This document shows positions 16,841 through 25,306 of a stretch of 37,989 nucleotides of DNA, in pieces; positions within the stretch are counted from its first letter, which is position 1; each line of letters begins with the position of its first letter. The stretch lies in IMG/VR virus record IMGVR_UViG_3300047352_000231, positions 1 to 37,989 of that record; one strand, 5' to 3'. Source of the stretch: a virus. Below the pieces are notes generated by a model that was not told the DNA's origin, did not search any database, and saw only the letters and a program-made list of their open reading frames with translations. Made by a program: the position numbers and the translations under genes.

Positions 16841-17496
16841 CCTATCTGGACCTAGTGAACGACGTGCTGATTCGCCTGCGCGAAGACACGATCGACGCTA
16901 TCGGCGGTAGCGCACAGCAGGAGCTAGACGATCCTGTGGCGACTATGGTCAAGCAGTTCGTCAACGACGCCAAGCGTCTTGTTGAGGACTCGCATACATG
17001 GAACGGGCTACGCGCTGAGTGGACATTCACCACGGTGCCGGGGACTGCTGTCTACCCCTTGACAAACGCCCAAGAATATGCTATAATAGAAGACATATAC
17101 AGCGTTAATGGCGATGAGCTTGACGAGTCACCGCTTCCCAAGATCAGACGGGACGCACTCAGACAAGGTCAGAACACGCCTCGCTACTATGCAGTTGACG
17201 GAACAGACGCGTCAGGCGACGTGCAGTTAAGACTGTCACCTACTCCTAACGTAGCCGTTGAATACCACACATACGGGTACCAACGAACGCCAGATCTACA
17301 GGCCGATACCGACAAGCTGAAAGTACCGTCTAAGCCTGTGGTCTACTATGCCTTGGGACTTGCCGCACGAGAGCGTGGCGAAGTCGGGGGCCAGACCTCT
17401 ACGGATATCTTCGCTATGGCTAAGGCCTACCTTAACGACGCCATTGCGCTGGATGCCTCCCTCAACTCTCTTGACGACATCTGGTTCACGATCTAA
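16837..17496 (+). CDS. tail tubular protein A (gp11-like adaptor)
   Basis: Protein of 219 residues expected to form the ring between portal and tail nozzle. The N-terminus (YLDLVNDVLIRLRE, then VATMVKQFVNDAKRLVED and HTWNGLRAEW) has the helix arrangement seen in T7 gp11 and related head-completion adaptors, and the length matches. It precedes tail tubular protein B, as in T7. A consensus promoter is buried in its coding sequence at 17059-17087, read as LTNAQEYAII. It overlaps its neighbours by four bases and one base. Confidence 0.85.
   Translation: MTYLDLVNDVLIRLREDTIDAIGGSAQQELDDPVATMVKQFVNDAKRLVEDSHTWNGLRAEWTFTTVPGTAVYPLTNAQEYAIIEDIYSVNGDELDESPLPKIRRDALRQGQNTPRYYAVDGTDASGDVQLRLSPTPNVAVEYHTYGYQRTPDLQADTDKLKVPSKPVVYYALGLAARERGEVGGQTSTDIFAMAKAYLNDAIALDASLNSLDDIWFTI
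17059..17087 (+). promoter_or_regulatory. consensus sigma-70 promoter inside tail tube A gene
   Basis: TTGACA (17059-17064), a 17-base spacer and TATAAT (17082-17087) preceded by TGC. Both hexamers are perfect. It lies inside the tail tube A reading frame and would transcribe tail tube B, the ejection proteins and the lysis genes. Confidence 0.75.
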
Positions 17497-19205
17497 TGCC
17501 TGCACAACAACAGCAGAACATCACGATCCCTGCGCCGGGGAGCATGGGCCTTAACACTGAGCAGTCACCCACGGCTCAGGACGGCTCCTTTGCGCTCAAG
17601 GCAGACAACGCGGTCATCGATCAGTTCGGCCGTGTCGGCTCGCGTAAGGCGTTCGCTGAGCTGACTACTATATACAACCTCTCGTACTCGTCAGCCATTG
17701 GTGTAGTGTCTACCCAGAAGGAAGTCATCACGATGGCTACCGGCACCATTGACGGCGACCAGTACGTACTCGTCTTGGTACGCGTAGACCAGTACAACAT
17801 CGGCAACACCGTGATCCAGAGCGACTGGGCGCTGTGTACGATGGATCAGAACGGTACGGACTGGGAGCTTAACGAGATCACCACGCCCGCGTTCGCTGTA
17901 CCTACAGCACTGAGCAAGGCGAAGATCGTATCGTTCAACGACGCGTTCTACCTGTTCTCTGCGGGCAACGAGTGTGTCGTATGGGACGGCACGACCGCGC
18001 AGAAGCTCTTCACGGGCGTAGCTGACACAGACTACATCGCGCCGCAAGATGACGCTGGTACGTTCGGTAACGGCATCATCGACGGCGACATCGCCTGCGC
18101 GGCGTACGGCCGCTTGTGGGTGTCAGGTGTTGGCGACGACTACAACGTCATCTACTTCTCAGACTTGCTGATCGGTACACAGTGGTACGACGGGCGCGGT
18201 ACGCCTGCCGAGCCGCTGAACACAGCAGGCATCATTGACTTGCGCGAGTACTGGCCGGAAGGGTCAGACGACGTGCGCGCTATCGTGGCGCACAACAACG
18301 CGCTGTTCGTATTCGGGCGACGCTCTATCCTAGTGTGGGGCAACCCGTCAGGCGATCCGGCCGCAGAGGGCGGCATCTTCCTGCAAGACGCGATCTCTAA
18401 CATTGGGTGCGTCACGCAAGACGCGATAGCCGTGACCGGCAACGACGTACTGTTCGTTGACGACACAGGCGTACGCTCTCTCGGCCGTACCATTCAAGAG
18501 AAGTCTGTACCGCTGGGCGACTTGACCCAGAACGTACGCAAGGACATCTCTACTATCATCCAGACTACACGCGACAAGGACAGCATCAGCATCGACTACT
18601 GGCCCGAGGAGTCTGTCTCGGTTGTCACGTTCCCTGAGCAGTCTATGGCCTACGTACTGGACATGCGCGTACCGTCAAGCACTGGCGGTAGCAAGATCAC
18701 ACGATGGACTAACTGCGTACACAGGCGCTCGCTGTACGTGGAGCTAACTACAGGCTCTATGGTATTGCTGGGCAGTAACAACGATCAGGGCGTGCTGGAG
18801 TACAGAGGCTATCAGCAGTGGAACGACAAGGCGTTCGTATTCGCCTACGCTTCGCCCTCGCTGACATTCGGCCAGCCCGCTAACTTGAAGTTCATCAAGC
18901 AGATCGACTACACATGCGTATCGACCTTCAGCGAAGGAACGGCGACAGCGCGATGGGCATGGGACTACGAGAGCCCCGGACGATCGCGTTCCGTGGTGGT
19001 AGGCGCTACGCCTCCGTCTCGGTTCGGCGTATCTCAGTACGCGGTAGACATATTCGGCGGGGCGGTTGCCACGATCAAGCGATACAAGATCAACGCTAAG
19101 GGGAGCGGGGAAGCTCTCATCGTTGGTATCGACATGAACGTGAACGGCAACAGCTTCAGCCTACAGGAAGTTAACATTCAGACTCTACTAGGGAGAACAT
19201 TGTAA
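17496..19205 (+). CDS. tail tubular protein B (gp12-like nozzle)
   Basis: Protein of 569 residues expected to build the tail nozzle below tail tube A. The N-terminus (TIPAPGSMGLNTEQSP, then FALKADNAVIDQFGRVGSRKAF) matches the start typical of gp12-type proteins, and the body is beta-rich with regularly spaced Gly, consistent with a propeller fold. It is shorter than T7 gp12 (794 residues), as in several marine relatives. Its start overlaps the tail tube A stop by one base. Confidence 0.8.
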   Translation: MPAQQQQNITIPAPGSMGLNTEQSPTAQDGSFALKADNAVIDQFGRVGSRKAFAELTTIYNLSYSSAIGVVSTQKEVITMATGTIDGDQYVLVLVRVDQYNIGNTVIQSDWALCTMDQNGTDWELNEITTPAFAVPTALSKAKIVSFNDAFYLFSAGNECVVWDGTTAQKLFTGVADTDYIAPQDDAGTFGNGIIDGDIACAAYGRLWVSGVGDDYNVIYFSDLLIGTQWYDGRGTPAEPLNTAGIIDLREYWPEGSDDVRAIVAHNNALFVFGRRSILVWGNPSGDPAAEGGIFLQDAISNIGCVTQDAIAVTGNDVLFVDDTGVRSLGRTIQEKSVPLGDLTQNVRKDISTIIQTTRDKDSISIDYWPEESVSVVTFPEQSMAYVLDMRVPSSTGGSKITRWTNCVHRRSLYVELTTGSMVLLGSNNDQGVLEYRGYQQWNDKAFVFAYASPSLTFGQPANLKFIKQIDYTCVSTFSEGTATARWAWDYESPGRSRSVVVGATPPSRFGVSQYAVDIFGGAVATIKRYKINAKGSGEALIVGIDMNVNGNSFSLQEVNIQTLLGRTL

Positions 19206-20197
19206 TGACCGACACTACGGCTAACCCCTTCGGTGGCCTGTTCGATGCCGTTCAAGGAATAGGAGCGGCCGCTGGCGGTCTTGCGTATGCCGACCTTATC
19301 TCTGATCGCGGACAACAGTACGCCGACCAGATGGGCACTCTTGCCGGACAGCTTCAGAACGATTCAGCGTTCAAGGGCTACGGCGTAACGACTGGCGTAG
19401 GTACATCTACGATCGGCGCTGACGGCTCCTTGAACCTTGGGGCTGGGCCTGATGCGGCCATGACGGGCGCGGGGTACGGCGCTACGCAGGGCGGCTTGAA
19501 CATGATGAATCAAGCAGGCGCGGGCCTTGGCGGCTTCCAGAACGCCAACATGGCGGCGTCACAGCAGGCCATGCAGAACAGTATGATGGGCACTGCGGGA
19601 CGTGAGCAGGACATCTACAACCGAGCAATGGCTATGCAACAGCCTATGCTAGACCAGCAACGCGCACAACAGCAGGCCCGTGAGTTCGCTCAGGGCAGAG
19701 GCGGTATTCGCGGAAGTCAGTTCGGCGGTACCGGGGAAGACGCGGCTATGGCTCGAGCACAAGCACAAGCACAGAACAACGCGGCCTTCCAGTCAATGGG
19801 TCAGGCTCAGCAGGAGATGATGAACCAAGGTCAGCTTGCTCAGATGTACGGCGGTCAAGGACTTAGCGCGGCTCAGGCGGCTGGACAGCTCGGTCAAGGC
19901 ATGGGCCAGATGGGCAACCAGATGTACCAGATGGGCTACATGCCTGCTAACTTCCAGCTCAACGCATTGCAGGCCGCACAGGGTGGCGCTGACATGGCTC
20001 AGACTGGACAGCTCACCGGAACGGGCTACGGCGCACAGCTTGGCCTTGGCGGTATCCAGACTGCTGTCAACGCTGACAAGGCTGGCTCCGAGCTGACTGG
20101 TAATGTCATCGCGGCTATCATGAACAACGCTAACTCAAGCGAGAGTGGCCAGTCTAGCTGGCTCGGCGGCTTGCTTGGTGGCATGGGGATTATCTAA
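19205..20197 (+). CDS. ejection-type internal virion protein, Gln/Gly/Met-rich
   Basis: Protein of 330 residues in the position of T7 internal core protein gp14. The N-terminal 30 residues include a Gly/Ala hydrophobic stretch (GIGAAAGGLAYADLI) suited to membrane insertion. Residues about 95-260 are rich in Gln, Met, Ala and Gly and probably helical. Proteins of this composition are common after the nozzle gene in marine podophages. By position it may be delivered into the cell envelope during DNA entry; no sequence motif proves it. Confidence 0.65.
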   Translation: MTDTTANPFGGLFDAVQGIGAAAGGLAYADLISDRGQQYADQMGTLAGQLQNDSAFKGYGVTTGVGTSTIGADGSLNLGAGPDAAMTGAGYGATQGGLNMMNQAGAGLGGFQNANMAASQQAMQNSMMGTAGREQDIYNRAMAMQQPMLDQQRAQQQAREFAQGRGGIRGSQFGGTGEDAAMARAQAQAQNNAAFQSMGQAQQEMMNQGQLAQMYGGQGLSAAQAAGQLGQGMGQMGNQMYQMGYMPANFQLNALQAAQGGADMAQTGQLTGTGYGAQLGLGGIQTAVNADKAGSELTGNVIAAIMNNANSSESGQSSWLGGLLGGMGII

Positions 20198-21843
20198 TGG
20201 CAGGACGAGATCAGTCAGTTAACCTGAGCGGTATGCTCGGGCAGATTGCCGACACGGTTGGCGAGATGGGCAAGGCGTACGACCCCGTCATGAAGGCGGC
20301 TATGCGTCCTAGAGGCAGTATGCAAGACCCGAACCACCTCAACCGTCTGGCTGAGTGGGCCTCTAGCAATGGCGACAGCGCCTCTGCTACGCGCTACACT
20401 AACCAAGCGAGCCAGCTACAGGACGATATGGACAAGGCGCGTGGCTTGGAGTTCGCTAAGGGCACAGCAGAAGCGGCAATGGGCGGACAACGTGCCGCCA
20501 CCACTGGTGACGTCACGAACCTTGATCGAGCCATCTCCAACATCAACGAACGTGTGCAGTCTGCTCCGGACCAAGCGTCCGTTAACGAGCTACTGCGACA
20601 GCGCGAGCGTCTGGAAGGTATGCGCCCCGAAGCCAAGAAGGTAGAGGTAGGCAACCACGTAAAGGCTATCGGCACTATCGACAAGACTCTGGATGATCCT
20701 CAGTTGGACGCAGTCGCGCGCAAGGGCCTCACCGATCGACGCGCTCAGTTGCTTGAGAACCCCGACGTGCAGATGCAGTTCAACCAGCAGGAGATTGCTA
20801 AGTGGGATCAAGAGCAGTCTATGCTCAAGATGGAAGCCGACCAGTACGTGATGGCTAACACTGCCGCGTTGAACGATGCGATCACCACGGGCGACTCTGA
20901 TGAGATGTTCCGTATCGTAGACGACGCTCCGCCTATGGCGCAGAGCGCGTTACGTCAGATGCAGACAACACTCCAAGGCTTCGCCGACGACTTCGACAAG
21001 GTCGAGCAACTTACAGCAGACACGGCAGTGGCGTTCGACTTCGATACGTTCGAGACAGACGTGCGCGCGAATGTGCCGGAAGACCTACGCGCTGAGGTTG
21101 ACGCCGCCATGTCAGCGTTACGTAAGAGCGAGGCCAACCGCGCAGGCGGCGAGCTAACTCAAGGCGAAGCTATCCGTAACCAAGGCCTACGTAAACAGCT
21201 TAACGATGCCGTAACGGCGGCGCACAAGGCGGCAGGACAGCAACGCTACCAGCAGACCGTGGCGCAAGAAGCGGCCACGGCTCGTAAGGTAGCTGAGCTG
21301 GAAGCCCAGCGTGACAACTGGTCCCCTGCTACAACAGACGTAGTACGTGAAGCTAAGATGATGGCTGACGCGGTGTTCGAGCAATCCGGAGGCAAGGCAG
21401 ACGACCGTTCGGCTACGGACTACACTCAGTACATCCCCCAAGCTAAGGCGATACTCACGGAGCGTCACGTTACTAAGACTAACGGCGAGATCCTTGCGCT
21501 CGTAGGTACAGAGGAAGCGCAGGCTGAAGCGTACAGCTCTGAGCAGGAGGCAGTCATTGAGCAAGGCATGGCTAAGGGAGCGTCTCGCGAGGAAGTGATT
21601 GCTTACATCGAGGCTAACGGTGGCTTCGACGCGGCTATGGCTGGCTCTCAGTTATCAGAGGTCAGCGTACCGAAGCGTGACTTACGTAGCGGAGAGCTTC
21701 CTCCTCCTAAGAACAAGACAGCCGCTAGTTCTGTCTACGGCGAGTCAGGAATCACACAGATGCTCGAAGCTATCCGTGACGGCCTTGCCGCAAAGGGCGA
21801 GAGAGCACGTAATAAGATAGAAGATAACCCTTATGGCGGATGA
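20197..21843 (+). CDS. long helical internal virion protein
   Basis: Protein of 548 residues, almost wholly helical by composition, rich in Ala, Glu, Gln and Asp, without Cys. It occupies the place of T7 gp15 between the Gln-rich protein and the 922-residue protein, and is the likely coiled-coil core component. The C-terminal 20 residues are basic. No enzyme motif is seen. It overlaps the next gene by 11 bases. Confidence 0.65.
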   Translation: MAGRDQSVNLSGMLGQIADTVGEMGKAYDPVMKAAMRPRGSMQDPNHLNRLAEWASSNGDSASATRYTNQASQLQDDMDKARGLEFAKGTAEAAMGGQRAATTGDVTNLDRAISNINERVQSAPDQASVNELLRQRERLEGMRPEAKKVEVGNHVKAIGTIDKTLDDPQLDAVARKGLTDRRAQLLENPDVQMQFNQQEIAKWDQEQSMLKMEADQYVMANTAALNDAITTGDSDEMFRIVDDAPPMAQSALRQMQTTLQGFADDFDKVEQLTADTAVAFDFDTFETDVRANVPEDLRAEVDAAMSALRKSEANRAGGELTQGEAIRNQGLRKQLNDAVTAAHKAAGQQRYQQTVAQEAATARKVAELEAQRDNWSPATTDVVREAKMMADAVFEQSGGKADDRSATDYTQYIPQAKAILTERHVTKTNGEILALVGTEEAQAEAYSSEQEAVIEQGMAKGASREEVIAYIEANGGFDAAMAGSQLSEVSVPKRDLRSGELPPPKNKTAASSVYGESGITQMLEAIRDGLAAKGERARNKIEDNPYGG

Positions 21844-24601
21844 CTTCTTTGCAGGGCTGAACAAGGAGAAGGACGAAGACGACTTCTTCTCCGGCCTCGG
21901 TACAGGCAAGAGCGGCAAGAGCGGTAGCGCAACCGAAGGCGACTTCTGGGCCAACTTGGGCAAGGAGGAAGAGGTTGAGTACAGCACCGGACGGCAGTCT
22001 GTCGTGTCCTTCTTCGAGGGCGCGCTGGGTGTCGGTACGGAAGCTGATGCTTTCTTCCGGTCTATCGGCTCGGACATGTCGTACTCGGATGCGCTGGCTG
22101 AGACGCAGAAGCGTCAGCGTGCCTTCCGTGAGGACAACGACGCACTGGCTACGGCGACTGAGTGGGGCGGCATTGCGGCTGGCTTCTTGGTTCCGGGCGG
22201 TGTGCTCGCTAAGTCAGGGCAGGCGGTCAGCAAGGCACGACAGGTCGGCCTAGCGGCTGGCGAGGGCGCGGCCTTTGGTGCGTTCTACGGCGGCATGACC
22301 GAGGATCTGGAGACAGGTGAGCGCGATCCGCTGACGGGTGCGCTGGTGGGTGGTGCCGTTGGCGGCATCGCTGGCAAGTTCCTGCTGAAGAACCAAGACG
22401 AACTGGCTAAGATCGAAGCGGACCTACGCTCAGTCGAGGGACGCAACACGCACATCTGGGGTGACGACGGCATCGCACAGGGCGACATCGCCAAGGTCAA
22501 GGAGCCTACCAAGACCACGGGCCAAGAGACGTCAGCGCAGGAGAAGCAGAGAGGCCTCGCCACGCTGAAGGAGAAGGCGGCTAGTGCCTTGATGTCCGAG
22601 CGCGGTCTGCTCAAGGAGACAGGCGACAAGCTCGACTGGGCCACGCTAGGTACACGCGAGTGGCTGGAGAAGAACGCAGGCCTACGCGGTGCGCGTCTGG
22701 TGTCGTACGCTGAGCAAGAGATGCGTAGGATGGATCAGAACATCACCGAGATCATGGCACCCTTCGAGAAGGCCGCGCGTGAACAGCTCGACGCTAGTCC
22801 CGCCCTGACCGAGGCGTTCGTCAACATGGGCCGTCAGGGTCCTGTAGGCAAGAAGGGTCCGCAGATACCCAAGAGCTGGGACGAAGCCCGTAAGCTGTTC
22901 TCCGAAGACTCGCCTATGGGGCAAGTGTCCAAGATGTTCGACGAGGTTAATGCGAACGACTTGCCTAACTGGAAGGACAGCTCTCAGCCCATCCCTGACT
23001 ACTTCCCGTCTGCCTCTAAGGGGGCCATGAAGAACGGCGTGCAGGCGAGGGTAGATGACTACCACGATCCTGTCACCACGTTCCGAGAGTACACAGAGGA
23101 CGTCATGAACGCCCGTACGTTGGCCTCTACGTTCTTCAAGCAGGACGCTGACGACGTACTCGCCAAGCTCGAGCCCGCATACGATGGTCAGTCACGTACT
23201 GATGCTCTCATCTCAGCCATTGAGGCCGAGGCGAAGAAGCAGGGCGGGGGCACAGAGACAGCAGGGATCGCGGCGCATAACTTGGCGGCTGGTCTACGAG
23301 CTACGCTCATAGCGTCCAAGCAGGGCGGCGACAAGGTTGGCTCCATGACACGTAAGCTGTCGTCCACGGGCCTGTTGGCTAACTGGTCTAACGCCATGCT
23401 GAACCTGATCGAAGGTGTGACGCTACCGGTCTACGCTAACGGCGTGGTTGCTACGGCACAGTCTGCCATCCCAGCGATAGGCGGCACGATCAACAGCATC
23501 GCACGTCAGGCAGGCAAGAAGAACCCCGTGTTCAAGATGGAGTGGATCAACAACCAGCAGATGGGACTTGATCGACAGTTCATGGGTGAGGTACACGCCG
23601 ACGCCAAGAAGGGTATCGGCAAGCTGGTTGACGGGCTGTCAGAGATCGGCTACAAGGTATCGGGCGTACACACCGTGAACACGATGGGGCAGGAGATCGC
23701 AGGCAACAGCGGCGTGAAGCGCGCTATAAGCGAAGCGAAGAAGGCTGTCAAGTCGGGAGATTACAGCAAGTACGCGAAGCTCAAGGCTAACCGTGGCATG
23801 ACTGAGAAGGAGCTACGGGACTCAGCACGCGGCTTGTCCGAGTACGGGTACAAGAGCAAGTGGGCGAGGGAAGCATACGCTCAGACGCTTGGCCTGCTAC
23901 AGCCGGGGTACGCGTCGTCCATGCCGATGGCGTTCAACAACCACCCGAACGGGCGTATGTTCTACGGTATGCTGTCGTACATGAACAGGCAGTACAACCG
24001 CATCCGCACCGACATCTACCAGAACGCGTACGACGTACAGCGATTCGGTATCAACACGATAGAAGGCAAGCAAGCATACAAGGCGGCACTGCGTAACGCC
24101 ACCATGTACGCCGCCACTATGGGCCTAGCGAACGGTATCTGGGACGACTTCCGTAAGGACGTCATGGACGCTGACGAGCGGGACGAGTGGGGAGAGTACT
24201 TCAGCGGGGACGCACGCATACGCGGCTACGAGATCGCGGACATTAACGATGCCGTCGCGTTCATGGCGAGTACAGCAGGCAACCAGCTAGCGAGCAACAC
24301 CACTAGCGGCCTGTTCAACGTACGTGCCGAGGAGTATGGCGGCCAGATGTTCAACCCGCTTGGTGCGCCTGCGCCGACGATGGCGATCAAGGGTGTCAAC
24401 GCGCTGGCTGATGCGGCCACCGGAGACTTAGAGAAGTTGGGAAGGTTCACGCAGACGTACGTACCCGGAGCCGCGCAGGCTGATAGGGTGACACGCGCCG
24501 TGACGGGTGACCGACTCATGGAAGCGGTAGATAACATAGGACGTCCACAGCAGGGAGGTATGCTGAGCAACGAAGAGTTGTATAAGCTGATAGGGGAATG
24601 A
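21833..24601 (+). CDS. large internal virion/ejection protein
   Basis: Protein of 922 residues in the place of T7 gp16. The N-terminus repeats a short acidic-aromatic motif: DDFFAGL (3-9), DDFFSGL (16-22) and DFWANL (37-42). Two Gly-rich hydrophobic segments (about residues 115-130 and 162-180, with a Gly-zipper ALVGGAVGGIAG) could insert in a membrane, as expected for a protein that forms a channel for DNA entry. The rest is helical. I see no lytic transglycosylase motif of the type found in T7 gp16, so the cell-wall step may be done elsewhere. It overlaps the holin-like gene as ATGA. Confidence 0.7.
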   Translation: MADDFFAGLNKEKDEDDFFSGLGTGKSGKSGSATEGDFWANLGKEEEVEYSTGRQSVVSFFEGALGVGTEADAFFRSIGSDMSYSDALAETQKRQRAFREDNDALATATEWGGIAAGFLVPGGVLAKSGQAVSKARQVGLAAGEGAAFGAFYGGMTEDLETGERDPLTGALVGGAVGGIAGKFLLKNQDELAKIEADLRSVEGRNTHIWGDDGIAQGDIAKVKEPTKTTGQETSAQEKQRGLATLKEKAASALMSERGLLKETGDKLDWATLGTREWLEKNAGLRGARLVSYAEQEMRRMDQNITEIMAPFEKAAREQLDASPALTEAFVNMGRQGPVGKKGPQIPKSWDEARKLFSEDSPMGQVSKMFDEVNANDLPNWKDSSQPIPDYFPSASKGAMKNGVQARVDDYHDPVTTFREYTEDVMNARTLASTFFKQDADDVLAKLEPAYDGQSRTDALISAIEAEAKKQGGGTETAGIAAHNLAAGLRATLIASKQGGDKVGSMTRKLSSTGLLANWSNAMLNLIEGVTLPVYANGVVATAQSAIPAIGGTINSIARQAGKKNPVFKMEWINNQQMGLDRQFMGEVHADAKKGIGKLVDGLSEIGYKVSGVHTVNTMGQEIAGNSGVKRAISEAKKAVKSGDYSKYAKLKANRGMTEKELRDSARGLSEYGYKSKWAREAYAQTLGLLQPGYASSMPMAFNNHPNGRMFYGMLSYMNRQYNRIRTDIYQNAYDVQRFGINTIEGKQAYKAALRNATMYAATMGLANGIWDDFRKDVMDADERDEWGEYFSGDARIRGYEIADINDAVAFMASTAGNQLASNTTSGLFNVRAEEYGGQMFNPLGAPAPTMAIKGVNALADAATGDLEKLGRFTQTYVPGAAQADRVTRAVTGDRLMEAVDNIGRPQQGGMLSNEELYKLIGE

Positions 24602-24984
24602 ACGAAGCGGAGATAACACGGCGGTTAAGCCACGTCGAGAAGGAACTCGCGACGCACTCTACAGTGCTGGCGGCTAACGCCGAGTCAATGAAGAGCCTGA
24701 TGGAGCGGAGCGACGAACGCCTCGACTACATCAAGGAGAGGTTCGACGAGGGCGCAGGGAGGTTCGACAGGCTAGAGCATATCATAGCCGGTAACATGAT
24801 AGAGATACTGGCGGCACGACGGCGTATCATCGGGGCCGCGACGACCGTGTTCTGTACCGTCCTCACTGCCGCGTGGTTCGTGATCGTGCTACCCATGCAG
24901 GAACAGCTAGCGTACTTAGATAGGAGATTGATGGATGCTGAGAAGCGTATTGCTGTGCATCTGCATGACGACGGTCCTGCCTAG
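24598..24984 (+). CDS. holin-like protein with one membrane segment
   Basis: Protein of 128 residues. Residues 1-70 are a charged coiled coil, 77-99 (from IIGAAT to VLPM) form a single membrane helix, and the rest is a short charged tail. The layout and the position before a spanin-like lipoprotein suggest a pinholin or holin that lets the endolysin (1858-2352) reach the wall. An inner-membrane spanin subunit is an alternative, because its C-terminal part has the coiled-coil look and the next gene starts inside it. The start overlaps the 922-residue gene as ATGA. Confidence 0.6.
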   Translation: MNEAEITRRLSHVEKELATHSTVLAANAESMKSLMERSDERLDYIKERFDEGAGRFDRLEHIIAGNMIEILAARRRIIGAATTVFCTVLTAAWFVIVLPMQEQLAYLDRRLMDAEKRIAVHLHDDGPA

Positions 24985-25306
24985 CTGTAGTACTATCGCC
25001 CCGCTAGCCAAGGATGTGCTCCTAGGAGGCGCTGAGAGGGGCATAGAGGCACGTGCTAACGTAGGACAGGCCAAGGTAGAGGGTGACGATGCCGTCGCTC
25101 AGAACGCGAATACGGCCGTCTCAGTGGATGCAGGAAGTAGGCAGGACTACGGGGCTGTAGATACGGTTGTCAATGAGAGTGGCTTACCGTTCCACGTGTT
25201 GTTGTTGTTAGTCCTGCTGGCGGGGTGGGCTATACCTAGTCCCGAAGAGATGGGACATGGAATCGTTCGTCTGATACGCGGGATACGTTCCACCGGACAC
25301 GGTTAA
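24935..25306 (+). CDS. probable unimolecular spanin (lipoprotein with C-terminal TM)
   Basis: Protein of 123 residues with an N-terminal signal and lipobox ending at Cys18 (VLPSC), a periplasm-sized middle (19-83) with a VDTVVNE stretch, and a C-terminal membrane segment (84-100, LPFHVLLLLVLLAGWAI) followed by a short basic tail. A lipid anchor for the outer membrane plus a C-terminal inner-membrane helix is the u-spanin layout known from T1 gp11; spanins fuse the two membranes at lysis. It starts inside the holin-like gene in another frame, with GGAG upstream, and its last 71 bases overlap the 3' end of the opposing metalloprotease gene. Confidence 0.65.
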   Translation: MLRSVLLCICMTTVLPSCSTIAPLAKDVLLGGAERGIEARANVGQAKVEGDDAVAQNANTAVSVDAGSRQDYGAVDTVVNESGLPFHVLLLLVLLAGWAIPSPEEMGHGIVRLIRGIRSTGHG

